A stretch of 27,500 nt of DNA from Prorocentrum cordatum (GCA_963575745.1 CAUYUJ010014003.1:60001-87500); one strand, 5' to 3'; positions 8,201 through 17,290 are shown, counted from the first letter of the stretch. The notes: generated from the sequence alone by a model not told the origin. Program-made: numbers and translations.

Positions 8201-8235
8201 AAACAAAAACAATCCTGAAATCCCAGGCCGCCAAT

Positions 8236-8370
8236 CGATTTGTTGTGTGGGAGCGGTGCACTTTCGATGGCAAAAAATCGGAACCCAAGAAACTCAGGGC
8301 ACCCTAGAAGCAAGCAAGGTGTTTCTTGGCTGGGGCCCCCATTGCACTGTAAATTGTTGCTGTCCGCGGG
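8236..8370 (+). repeat. Dispersed repeat with AACCCAAGAAAC motifs, copy 1
   Basis: Shares GTGGGAGCG, GGAACCCAAGAAACTCAGGG, CACCCTAGAAGCA, TTTCTTGG and GGGCCCCCATTGCACTG with 26870-27020. Here it lies downstream of the foldback module; at 27 kb it lies upstream. Confidence 0.8.
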
Positions 8371-8540
8371 AGGGGGGGAACCGAAAAAGAACCGGATGCC
8401 GTCCCCGAGTCGTGCTGCCTGAATCCATGGTGGGCCTGGAACACATTGGAATACGCGGGGTGTGCGGCCCGAGGCAATATTCTTTTGTGAAGTACACAGA
8501 GCTTGCGTGCCCGACGCCAAATCCCACGTCAATTGCACCC
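8371..8540. other. Unassigned stretch
   Basis: No gene or repeat was recognised between the dispersed repeat and the decayed 42-bp array. Confidence 0.4.
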
Positions 8541-8748
8541 GACTCGCGATATCGAGGCCAGAATCCCTTGTAATGCGCACAAGGTTCGTTCTCGAGGCCG
8601 TAATATTTCAGACATGAGACCAGGCTCGCATTCCCGAAGCCAGAACTTTTTGCAAATTGCGCAAGACTCGCCCTCCCGAGGCGAAAACCCCCGATACATC
8701 ACGCGTGATTCGCGCTTTCGAAGCTTCCGCGCGCCAAGGAAGGGCTTC
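8541..8748 (+). repeat. Decayed tandem array, period about 42 bp
   Basis: Five related units start at about 8541, 8584, 8624, 8666 and 8708. The shared pattern is ACTCGC, three or four bases, CGAGGCCAGAA, then an AT-rich part ending in GCGCAAG. Units differ at many sites, so the array is old. Confidence 0.65.
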
Positions 8749-9046
8749 TGTGTCAATGCAACAAATCCGGCTCGACCTCCCTAAAATCATTCACGTGCAG
8801 CTTTTTGTTCCTCTACTGCCTTCGGCCCTCGGCGGCCCTCCGGTGACGGCGCAGAGGGCGGCGCCGTCGTCGGCGGCAGGCATGCGTTGGACCGAATCGT
8901 GAAGTCGGATCGAACCGGGAACGGATCAGACCGCCAACGAATCGACCCGAATCGGAACGAATCACCGGATTGCCGCACGCGGCTCCGGCTGGCCCCAGCC
9001 GGTGCCGGTGATCCTAAGCGGATCGAATCGAATCGGGATCGCAACC
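8749..9046. other. Unassigned stretch with GAATCG-rich part
   Basis: Positions 8880-9046 are rich in the pentamers GAATC and GATCG, a diffuse low-complexity signal. No gene is recognised. Confidence 0.5.
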
Positions 9047-9345
9047 ACAACTGGTGACAACAACACGAACAACAACCACAACAACAACAGCAGTAACAAC
9101 CACAACATCATCAACAATAACTACATCAGAACAACACCACCAATAACAACAATTACAGCACCAACGACAACACCAACAACGACAACATCATCCACAACAG
9201 TGACAGCAACAACGACACCAACGCCAACAACAACAACAATAACCACAACAAACACAGCCGCCACGACAATGAGAACAACCACGACAACAACAATGATAAA
9301 AACAACCACAACAGCGAGGATGAACAACAACAACAAGGTACAGGC
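9047..9345 (+). repeat. CAA-rich trinucleotide tract 1
   Basis: Interrupted AAC/CAA repeats with CAC, CAT and AAT variants. It has no stops in some frames, giving Thr/Asn-rich frames on the plus strand and Val/Leu-rich frames on the minus strand; none is taken as a gene. It abuts the left inverted end of the satellite block. Confidence 0.9.
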
Positions 9346-9475
9346 CGGCATGGTCCCCCCGGGGTCCGGGGCTTCACTTCCCGCGTCCGCCACAGTGGAG
9401 GAGGCCGGTCCCGCCCCCCCCGGTGAGTCGGAGAGGGGGGGGGGGGGGGGGGCAAACACACACACAACACAACGA
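9337..9475 (+). repeat. Left inverted end of the satellite block
   Basis: Order: GTACAGGCCGGCATGG, a C/G-rich segment, GGTGAGTCGGAGA, an 18-base G-run at 9435-9452, then CAAACACACACACAACACAAC. The reverse complement of 11465-11552 shows the same order: ATACAGGCGGGGCAAG, C/G-run, G-run, ACAACACAACACAACACAAC. Translated inward, both ends give a similar APPG...RGGGG...TTQR phrase. Confidence 0.7.
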
Positions 9476-9544
9476 ATTCTGTATGAATTCTGTATGACTT
9501 CTGTATGAATCCTACAAGCTCCCTGCGGATTCCCATCGGAATCC
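9474..9544 (+). repeat. Short GAATTCTGTAT repeats and lead-in
   Basis: About three copies of an 11-bp unit (GAATTCTGTAT and a GACTTCTGTAT variant) sit just inside the left end, followed by GATTCCCATCGGAATCC. Confidence 0.8.
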
Positions 9545-9985
9545 ATTCGGGACCCTCTAGGAGTCTTTGGATCCCTCCAGGGACTCTATAGAATCCCTAT
9601 CCAGGGAATCCCCCTGACTCTATAGAATCCCCCTCCAGGGGGACTCTATAGAATCCCTGTGGATCCCTCCAGGGACTCTATAGAATCCCTGTGGATCCCT
9701 CCAGGGACTCTATAGAATCCCTGTGGATCCCTCCAGGGACTCTATAGACTCCCTCCAGGGACTCTATAGAATCCCTGTGGATCCCTCCAGGGACTCTATA
9801 GAATCCCTGTGGATCCCTCCAGGGACTCTATAGAATCCCTGTGGATCCCTCCAGGGACTCTATAGAATCCCTGTGGATCCCTCCAGGGATCCCTGTGGAT
9901 CCCTCCAGGGACTCTATAGAATCCCTGTGGATCCCTACAGGGACCCTATAGAATCCCTCTGGATCCCTACCCTACAGGGATCTGA
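9545..9985 (+). repeat. Minisatellite I, 31-bp unit
   Basis: The unit is GACTCTATAGAATCCCTGTG followed by GATCCCTCCAG. Copies are irregular at the left edge and nearly uniform from about 9640 to 9930, with a few shortened units. Confidence 0.95.
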
Positions 9986-10245
9986 GAGGATCCCTGTGGA
10001 TCCCTACAAGCATCCTAGAGGATCCCTGTGGATCCCTACAAGCATCCTAGAGGATCCCTGTGGATCCCTACAAGCATCCTAGAGGATCCCTGTGGATCCC
10101 TACAAGCATCCTAGAGGATCCCTGTGGATCCCTACAAGCATCCTAGAGGATCCCTGTGGATCCCTACAAGCATCCTAGAGGATCCCTGTGGATCCCTACA
10201 AGCATCCTAGAGGATCCCTGTGGATCCCTACAAGCATCCTAAAGG
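9986..10245 (+). repeat. Minisatellite II, 32-bp unit
   Basis: The unit is GATCCCTGTGGATCCCTACA followed by AGCATCCTAGAG. About eight nearly identical copies are present. It shares GATCCCTGTGGATCCCT with minisatellite I, so it probably arose from it. Confidence 0.95.
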
Positions 10246-11300
10246 ATCCACATGGGGGGTGCGCCCACATGGACCCGAAGCCTTCGGGTGCGCCCCATGT
10301 GGGGCCGCGAAATCCTTCGGTTGCGCCCCTTGTAGGGCCACGAACCGTGTGAGTGGTGCGCCGAAATGGACCCGAAGCCTTCGGTTGCGCCCCCTGTGGG
10401 GCCACGAACCGTGAGGGGTGCGCCGAAAAGGGTCCCGAAGCCTTCGGCTGCACCCCATGTGGGGTGCACGAACCGTGTGAGGGGTGCGCCGAAATGGACC
10501 CGAAACCTTCGGCTGCGCCCCGTGTGGGGCCACGAACCGTATGAGGGGTGCGCCGAAATGGGCCCGAAGCCTTCGGGTACGCCCGATGTGGGGCCGCGAA
10601 AGCTTTCGGCTTCGCACCTTGTAGGGCCACGAACCGTGTGAGAGGTGCGCCGAAATGGTCCCGAAGCCATCGGCTGCGCCCCGTGTGGGGCCACGCGCCG
10701 TGTGAGGGGTGCACCGAAATGGGCCCGAAACCTTCGGGTGCGCCCCATGTGGGGCCACGAACCGTGTGAGGGGCGCTCCGGAATGGGCCCGAAACCTTCG
10801 GCTGCGCCCACATGTGGGGCCACGAACCGTGTGAAGGGTGCGCCGAAATGGACCCGAAGCCTTCGGGTGCGCCCGATGTGGGGCCGCGAAAGCCTTCGGC
10901 TGCGCCCCCTGTGGGGCCACGAACCGTGTGAGGGGTGCGCCGAAAAGGTCCCGAAGCCTTCGGGTGCGGTCCCTGTGGGGCCACGAACCGTGTGAGGGGT
11001 GCGCCGAAAAGGGTCCCGAAGCCTTCGGCTGCGCCCCGTGTGGGGCCACGAACCGTGTGAGGGGTGCGCCGAAATGGGCCCGAAACCTTCGGCTGCGTCC
11101 CCTGTGGGGCCACGAACCGTGTGAGGGGTGCGCCGAAATGGGCCCGAAGCCTTCGGGTGCGCCACATGTGGGGCCGCGAAAGCCTTCGGCCGCGCACCTT
11201 GTAGGGCCACGAACCGTGTGAGGGGTGCGCCGAAATGGGCCCGAAGCCTTCGGATGCGCCCCCTGTAGGGCCACGAGCCGCGTGAGGGGTGCGCCGAAAT
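10246..11300 (+). repeat. Minisatellite III, about 65-bp unit with optional extra segment
   Basis: The unit runs GGTGCGCCGAAATGGGCCCG, AAGCCTTCGGGTGCGCCCC, then GTGGGGCCACGAACCGTGTG. Starts at 10357, 10419, 10484 and 10549 give 62-65-bp spacing; some units carry about 31 extra bases containing a second CCTTCGGCTGCGC. Each unit includes the small hairpin CCGAAGCCTTCGG. All three minus-strand frames stay open for over 320 codons because the unit has no stop on that strand; they are not taken as genes. Confidence 0.95.
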
Positions 11301-11475
11301 AGTCCGATGGAACCCTGTAAGGGTTCTATGGGACTCCGATGGAACCCTGTGGGGGTCGAATGGGAGTCCGATGGAACTCAGTAGGGGTTTTATGGGCGTC
11401 CTATGAAACCCTGTAAAGGTCGTGTGGGAATCCTATGGAACCCTGTACGGATCCCACAGGATCCTCCTGTAGGGG
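11301..11475 (+). repeat. Minisatellite IV, about 35-45-bp degenerate unit
   Basis: Recurring CCGATGGAACCCTGTAAGGG, TCTATGGG and CCTATG phrases form four to five uneven copies up to GGATCCTCCTGTAGGGG. Confidence 0.75.
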
Positions 11476-11552
11476 TGCGTTGTGTTGTGTTGTGTTGTCC
11501 CCCCCCCCCCCTCCCCCCCTCCCCCCCCGGGGGGGCTTGCCCCGCCTGTATC
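11465..11552 (-). repeat. Right inverted end of the satellite block
   Basis: GTGCGTTGTGTTGTGTTGTG is followed by C-runs from 11499, a G-run at 11529-11535, and CTTGCCCCGCCTGTATC. This is the reverse-complement order of 9337-9475. Confidence 0.7.
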
Positions 11553-11735
11553 AACAACAACAACAAAAACAACAACAACGCCAGCATCGACAACAACCGT
11601 CACGACGGCGTCAACGACGCGAACGACCACACCGACAACATCACCACGAATCGCGAGAGCAGCAGCAACGCCGCCATCATCGAATACAACAGCAACGACA
11701 TCACAAACGACAGCGACAACAAACACGTTACCATC
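11550..11735 (+). repeat. CAA-rich trinucleotide tract 2
   Basis: AAC/CAA/GAC trinucleotides. CAA is on the plus strand, as in the other three tracts. It touches the right inverted end. Confidence 0.85.
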
Positions 11736-12412
11736 ACGCGCCATCCTTCCACGTGTCACGCGCACCCTTCTGCATATCAGACCCTTTCATGGGGGATTTG
11801 TCCGGCATGCGAGATCCGACATTCCCTCAACCAGATCTTCCGCCCAAGAAAGCGTCGCCACCATCTCCCCCGAATGCCCTCGACATCCACAGCTCGGACG
11901 GCACATCGCCATCGCAACCGCCTTGCGCGCGCCCGGAGGAGGAGGGAAAGGACGATGGGGGGAGGGAAGATAAGGGAGAGGAAGAGGGAGAGGAGGAGGA
12001 GGAGGAGGAAGAGGAGGAGGAAGAGGAGGAGGAAGAGGAGGAAAGAGGAGTAGCTGTAGTAGCAGTACCTCCGAGGACGATGTGGTTCTTACTCCTCGTC
12101 CGAACCGTTACGCCACCATCCCGCGGCCTCGGCGCGTGACCCACGCCCCCAGGCGCTGCCGATCCCACGCTCGCATCCTCAACCTGCCCCCCACACCCTC
12201 TCAGGGAATCCATGAAGTCAATCCTTCGACCCTCGATCCCTGGAGTCCCTGAAATCATCCGTCCTCCTTCTTCTCCTCCCCCTCCTCCTCCAAATTGTCT
12301 ATGCTGTCCAAAAGTGACAAACGATTCAGGTTCAACGGGGACTCTTGGAAGCCCCCCAGAAGCGATGCCGAAACGAAGGCCCCAGCATTGCGTAAAAGGT
12401 TAGGAAACATCA
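11736..12412. other. Unassigned stretch with a GGA tract
   Basis: Positions 11935-12050 form a GGA/GGAAGA purine tract. The remainder is mixed-composition DNA with no recognised gene; frames here are short or driven by the purine tract. Confidence 0.5.
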
Positions 12413-12975
12413 GACGGGAACGACAAGGGAGGACGGAAGGGGAAGGGAGGAGGGAGGAGAGAGGCAGGAGAGGAGGAGGAGACAAGGGGGACGAAAAGGG
12501 AAAGGAGGAGGGAGGAGGGGAGAGGAGGAGGGAGGAAAGAGGGACGGGAGAGGGAGAAGCGGCGGGGGTGGAGGGAGGATGAGGGAGGAAGAGAGAGGGG
12601 GAAGGAGGGAGGATGAGGATGAGGAACAGGAGGAGGAGGAGGAGGAGGAGGAGGAGGAGGAGGAGGAGGAGGAGGAGGACGAGGAGGAGGAAAAGGAGGA
12701 GGGGGAGGAGGAGGAAAAGGAAGAGGAGGATGAGGAGGAGAAAGGGCGAGGACGAGGAGGAGGAGGAGGAGGGAGAGGAGAAAGGGGGAAGGAGGATGCG
12801 GGAGGAAAGAGGGACAGAGGAGGGAGGAGGGAGGAGGGATCAGAGGAGGGGGTGGAGGAAGGATGTGGGAGGAAAAGGAGGGAGGGGGGAGGAGGGAGGA
12901 GGAGGAGGAGGAGGAAAAGGAAAAGGAAAAGGAAAAGGAGGAGGAGGAGGACGAGGACGAGGAGGACGAGGACTA
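12413..12975 (+). repeat. Polypurine tract of about 560 bp
   Basis: The plus strand is nearly all purine, mainly GGA and GAG with AAAGG variants. It is the longest purine-strand run in the window and a good candidate for triplex-type DNA. The acidic/Arg-rich (plus) and Pro/Ser-rich (minus) frames come from the repeat. Confidence 0.95.
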
Positions 12976-12987
12976 AGAGGAGGAGAA

Positions 12988-13409
12988 AAGGGCGCCAATC
13001 CAGCGTAAAACGGGAGGACGTCTCGGGCGGGAGCGCTGGTTTTGTCGGGACGGGGGCTGTCGGCGGCGAGCAAGAGCACCGCCTTGAGTAAAAAAGGGAG
13101 GAAGTCTCGAGCGGGAGCGTTGTTGTTTCTGGGGGGCGGCGCCAATGAGAGAAATAATAGCGCGCCTGTCCAAGGAAAACAGGAGGACGTCTCGAGCGGG
13201 AGCTCTGGTTTTGTTGCGACGGCTGCTTTCGGCGGCGAGCAAGAGTACCGGCCCTGAGTAAAAAAGGAGGAAGTCTCGCACGGGAGCGTTGTTGTTGGGG
13301 GGCCGGTGTTGGAGTCCCCCAAGCCGCCTGAGAGAGAGCCTCATTTTCAATGAAAATGCAGCCAGCGCCTCGGCGAGAGCGCCGGGGCGCCTTTAAGGGG
13401 TCCAGCAAT
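12988..13409 (+). repeat. GTCTC/CGGGAGC module, copy 1 (two tandem units, about 169 bp)
   Basis: GGAGGACGTCTCG recurs at 13013 and 13182, each followed by GCGGGAGC, CTGGTTTTGT, GGCGGCGAGCAAGAG, TGAGTAAAAAAG, GAGGAAGTCTCG and CGGGAGCGTTGTTGTT. The module ends in GGGGGGCCGG, GAGCCTCA and CGCCGGGGCGCCTTTAA, then runs into CAA tract 3. A diverged counterpart is at 18040-18420. Confidence 0.85.
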
Positions 13410-13424
13410 AATAATTGTTTAGTA

Positions 13425-13915
13425 ACCAACATTCAACAAGCACCACCGCAGCAGCAACACCAGCAACCGCAACAACAAAACAACAGCAATAACAACGACG
13501 ACGACGACAACACCAACAGCAGCAACAACAACAGCAACAACAACAACAACAACAGCAACCATCACAACACACAAACAGCATTAACAGCAGCAACAACAAC
13601 GACGAACACAACATCAGCAGCAGCAACAAGAGCAACAGCAACGACAACACCAACGCCAACAGCAAAAACAACAGCAGCAACAACAAAAGCAACAACACCA
13701 AAAGCAACACCACAAGCAGCAACAACAACAACCACAACAGCCACTACCACAACGAAAACAACAGCAGCAGCAACAACAACAGCAACAGCAACAACAACAG
13801 CAACAGCAGCAATAGCAACAACAAACACCACACACACCAACATCACAACGACAACCACAACAGCACCAGCAGCATCAACAACACAAAAATAACAGTAACA
13901 CCAAAAACCATAACA
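13425..13915 (+). repeat. CAA-rich trinucleotide tract 3
   Basis: CAA/CAG/AAC repeats of about 490 bp directly follow the GTCTC module. Confidence 0.92.
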
Positions 13916-14123
13916 TGTTAAGATGCTCGCTCTTATTTGCTCGAGTGTCCGTTACCGCGCATTTCCCAAATCCTCGATACCCGCCATCATCGTCTTCGAA
14001 CGTACCCCTTTTGGGGGGTATAACCTCATGCCCGTGAGAATAAACACTAGGGGATAATCAAGTTCGGGGTTCAGGGATAGATAATAAAAGTAGCCCAGCA
14101 GACCTCAGCATAATCTCGAAGTC

Positions 14124-14159
<36 letters not shown>

Positions 14160-14296
14160 AGAGGAGATAATGAAAAGCAGGAGAGGAAGTAGAGGAGGAG
14201 AGGAAAGGAGAATCCAGGAGAGGAGCAAGAGGAGAAATATAGAGAAACAGAGAGAAAGGAATAATACATAGAGGAAATACTTAAACAAAACATATA
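13916..14296. other. AT-richer spacer with (AG)n microsatellite
   Basis: Includes GGGGATAATCAAGTTC at about 14052 (a remnant of the repeat at 14301), an uninterrupted (GA)n run at about 14127-14155, and GA-rich DNA after it. No gene is recognised. Confidence 0.6.
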
Positions 14297-14430
14297 TCAG
14301 ATTTTCCCTGGATAATCAACCCCAGGGAAAATCAAGTTCAGGCGAGCGTGGGGAGAGATAAAAATATAAAAGAAGAAAAGGAGAGTAGAATAATAATACG
14401 AGGAGAAGAAGAGAAGAAGAAGCAGGAAGA
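14297..14430 (+). repeat. Hairpin-bearing direct repeat, left copy
   Basis: The perfect 10-bp stem TTTTCCCTGG/CCAGGGAAAA around ATAATCAACC (14302-14331) is followed by TCAAGTTCAGGCGAGCGTGG, GGAGAGATA, AAATATAAAAGAAGA and AATAATAATA. The same series returns at 16437-16560, on the other side of the 108-bp satellite. Confidence 0.9.
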
Positions 14431-14525
14431 AGAAGATAATAATAATATCAGAAGAGAACAAAAATAATAATAATATATAAAAAAACAAGTTTCGAATGTA
14501 TTAGATTTTAATTCTCTCACACAGG
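14431..14525 (+). repeat. AT/purine-rich microsatellite stretch
   Basis: AAT, AAG and ATA short repeats lead into the satellite. Confidence 0.7.
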
Positions 14526-16315
14526 GTGTCTAGAGCTCCGACCACTTTATTTCGGCACCGCACCCCCCCCCCCATCATAATCACCATCATCATCATCATC
14601 ATCATCATCCACATCATCATCATCATCATGCGCCCCTCCGTCTCAGCGCCCTCCCGCGGCTCCAGCGCCCGCCCAGTGCCCCCTCCGCCCCGACCACTTT
14701 ATTTCGGCACCGCACCCCCCCCCGCTCCGCCCCCTCCCCCGCGCCGTCTCAGCGCCCTCCCGCGGCCCCAGCGCCCGCACAGTGCCTCCTCCGCCTCGAC
14801 CACTTTATTTCGGCACCGCACCCCCCCTCCCCGCTCCGCCCCCTCCCCCGCGCCGTCTCAGCGCCCCCCCGCGGCCCCGGCGCCCGCACAGTGCCTCCTC
14901 CGCCCCGACCACTTTATTTCGGCACCGCACCCCCCCTCCCCGCTCCGCCCCCTCCCCCGCGCCGCCTCAGCGCCCCCGCGCGGCTCCAGCGCCCGCCCAG
15001 TGCCCCCTCCGCCCCGACCACTTTATTTCGGCACCGCCCCCCCCCCCCGCTCCGCCCCTCCCCCGCGCCGTCTCAGCGCCCTCCCGCGGCTCCAGCGCCC
15101 GCCCAGCGCCCCCTCCGCCCCGACCACTTTATTTCGGCACCGCACCCCCCCCCCCCGCTCCGCCCCCTCCCCCGCGCCGTCTCAGCGCCCCCCCGCGGCT
15201 CCAGCGCGCCCAGTGCCCCCTCCGCCCCGACCACTTTATTTCGGCACCGCACCCCCCCCCCGCTCCGCCCCCTCCCCCGCGCCGTCTCAGCGCCCCCCCC
15301 CGCGGCTCCAGCGCCCGCCCAGCGCCCCCTCCGCCCCGACCACTTTATTTCGGCACCGCACCCCCCCCCGCTCCGCCCCCTCCCCCGCGCCGTCTCAGCG
15401 CCCCCCCGCGGCTCCAGCGCCCGCCCAGTGCCCCCTCCGCGACCACTTTATTTCGGCACCGCAGCGCCCCCCCGTGCCCTCTCAGCGCCCGCCCAGTGCC
15501 CCGCCACGACTTTATTTCGGCACCGCACCCCCTCCGCCCCGACCATTATTTTCGGGGCCGCACCCCCCCCCGCTCCGCCCCCTCCCCCCGCGCCGCTCAG
15601 GCGCCCCCCGAGGCCCAGCGCCCGCCCAGCGCCCCCTCCGCCCCGACCATTTATTTCGGCACCGCACCCCCCCCCCCTCCGCCCCCCTCCCCGCGCCGTC
15701 TCAGCGCCCCCCCGCGGCTCCAGCGCCCGCCCAGCGCCCCCTCCGCCTCGACCACTTTATTTCGGCACCGCACCCCCCCCCGCTCCGCCCCCTCCCCCGC
15801 GCCGTCTCAGCGCCCCCCCGCGGCTCCAGCGCCCGCCCAGTGCCTCCTCCGCCCCGACCACTTTATTTCGGCACCGCACCCCCCCTCCCCGCTCCGCCCC
15901 CTCCCCCGCGCCGTCTCAGCGCCCCCGCGCGGCTCCAGCGCCCGCCCAGTGCCCCCTCCGCCCCGACCACTTTATTTCGGCACCGCACCCCCCCTCCCCG
16001 CTCCGCCTCCTCCCCCGCGCCGTCTCAGCGCCCCCCCGCGGCTCCAGCGCCCGCCCAGTGCCCCCTCCGCCCCGACCACTTTATTTCGGCACCGCACCCT
16101 CCCCCCCGCTTCGCCCCCTCCCCCGCGCCGTCTCAGCGCCCCCCCCGCGGCTCCAGCGCCCGCCCAGTGCCCCCTCCGCCCCGACCATTTTATTTCGGCA
16201 CCGCACCCCCCCTCCCCGCTCCGCCCCCTCCCCCGCGCCGTCTCAGCGCCGCCCCGCGGTTCCAGCGCCCGCCCAGTACCCCCTCCGCCCCGACCATCCT
16301 CTCCCCCCCCCTCCT
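14526..16315 (+). repeat. Satellite of about 108 bp, roughly 17-18 copies
   Basis: Each unit contains GACCACTTTATTTCGGCACC, a C-run of variable length, GCTCCGCCCCCTCCCCCGCG, CCGTCTCAGCGCCC, CGCGGCTCCAGCGCCCGCCC, then AGTGCCCCCTCCGCCCC. Copies start at about 14540, 14692, 14798, 14907, 15016, 15122 and onward to 16290. Units between about 15441 and 15645 are shortened or rearranged. A (CAT)n run (14577-14632) interrupts the first unit. All three plus-strand frames stay open (539-622 codons) because the unit lacks stops on that strand; not called as a gene. Confidence 0.95.
14577..14632 (+). repeat. (CAT)n microsatellite inside the first satellite unit
   Basis: CATCATCAT run with CAC/AAT interruptions. 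It lengthens the first satellite unit to about 150 bp. Confidence 0.9.
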
Positions 16316-16436
16316 CCTCCACATCCTCCTCCTCCCCCTTCCTTGTTGTGCACGAGCCATGGCACACGTGCCACTTGTTACAAACGCTTTGTGAAAATTG
16401 ATGTTTTTAAGTGCTCGTGTAGGGGAGCTCATGTGC

Positions 16437-16560
16437 CTCATTTTCCCTGGATAATCAACCCCAGGGATAATCAAGTTCAGGCGAGCGTGGGGAGAGATAG
16501 AAATATAAAAGAAGAGCAGAAGAGTAGAATAATAATAAGATGAGAAGGAAAGAAGAAGAA
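16437..16560 (+). repeat. Hairpin-bearing direct repeat, right copy
   Basis: Second copy of 14297-14430, in the same orientation. The hairpin is weakened here because CCAGGGAAAA has become CCAGGGATAA. Confidence 0.9.
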
Positions 16561-16960
16561 GGAATCATAAGAGAAGAAAAAGAAGAGAAGATGATAACAA
16601 AATTTGAGTCTGCCTCCCAAAATTCTTAGTTTTGCTTGAAACATCCTGAAAAAGTGTGATCGCTTCGCTTGATGTTGCTATATCAACATCGCTTGATGCT
16701 GCTATCTCAGCATCGCGTTTCGAGGTGATAATGAAGTTCGGCCGCAGCGCTCGCCGCCCAATTTGAATTTTGTATAGGGCGACGATAATCAACTCTAAAC
16801 ACTGAAGGGGGGGTCCCTTTATTATCATCGGCATGCGGTTACCTTTTTTCCCTGCAGGCCGGGCCCCGGCAAGCGGCGGGGCAGCAGGACCGTCGGCCTA
16901 GCCAGCGGCAGCGCTGATCGGCGGCAACCCGACCCCAAGAGGGACGGACAGGGGACCGAC
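16561..16960. other. Unique-looking stretch with small hairpins
   Basis: Lower GC than its surroundings. It contains the paired hairpins at 16671-16714 and another GATAATCAA phrase near 16793. No gene is recognised. Confidence 0.5.
16671..16714 (+). repeat. Two tandem hairpins with a compensatory base-pair change
   Basis: GATGTTG-CTATAT-CAACATC (16671-16690) and GATGCTG-CTATCT-CAGCATC (16695-16714) are tandem copies separated by GCTT, giving a 24-bp period. Stems are perfect in both; one T-A pair in the first is a C-G pair in the second, while a loop base also differs. Confidence 0.9.
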
Positions 16961-17290
16961 CACGACGACGACGACGACGACGTCGACGACGACGAGCAAA
17001 AGCGAGAGGGAGAACGACAGCAGGGCCACGAAGGGCACGAAGTAGGCCACGAAAGGCGACAGCGGGGACACGAAGGGAATGCGTATGGTGCCACGAAGCG
17101 CGCGAAAGAGCGGGGGCCACGAAGGGCAGATCATGCGGAGCCACAGAGGGCAACGACGGAGCCACTGAGGGTAGCTACTTGGCCACGTCGGACGTCGAGG
17201 GGGCCACGAAGGGCGGCAGCGGGGCCACGAAGGGCATGCACATGGGGCCACAACGGGCGCGAACGAGCGGGGGTCACGAAGGGCATACGT
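16960..17290 (+). repeat. Degenerate GCCACGAAGGGC repeats
   Basis: Irregularly spaced GCCACGAAGGGC/GGGCACGAAG phrases with unrelated insertions, and a (GAC)n run at about 16963-16992. It appears to be the decayed edge of the 21-bp satellite that follows. Confidence 0.75.

Noticed and set aside
9545-10245. CRISPR array, suggested by regular 31-32-bp repeats
   Set aside because: Units are contiguous with no unique spacers, and the context is eukaryotic.
10196-11274. Three minus-strand open frames of 323-348 codons with repeated Gly/Pro/His phrases
   Set aside because: All three phases are open over the same minisatellite; the unit simply lacks stops on that strand.
12410-13432. 340-codon minus-strand frame, Pro/Ser/Leu-rich
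   Set aside because: Mostly the complement of the 560-bp polypurine tract plus the GTCTC module.
14526-16401. Three long plus-strand open frames (622, 550 and 539 codons) rich in Pro, Ala, Ser and Arg
   Set aside because: They coincide with the 108-bp satellite, exist in all three phases, and have no non-repeat domain.
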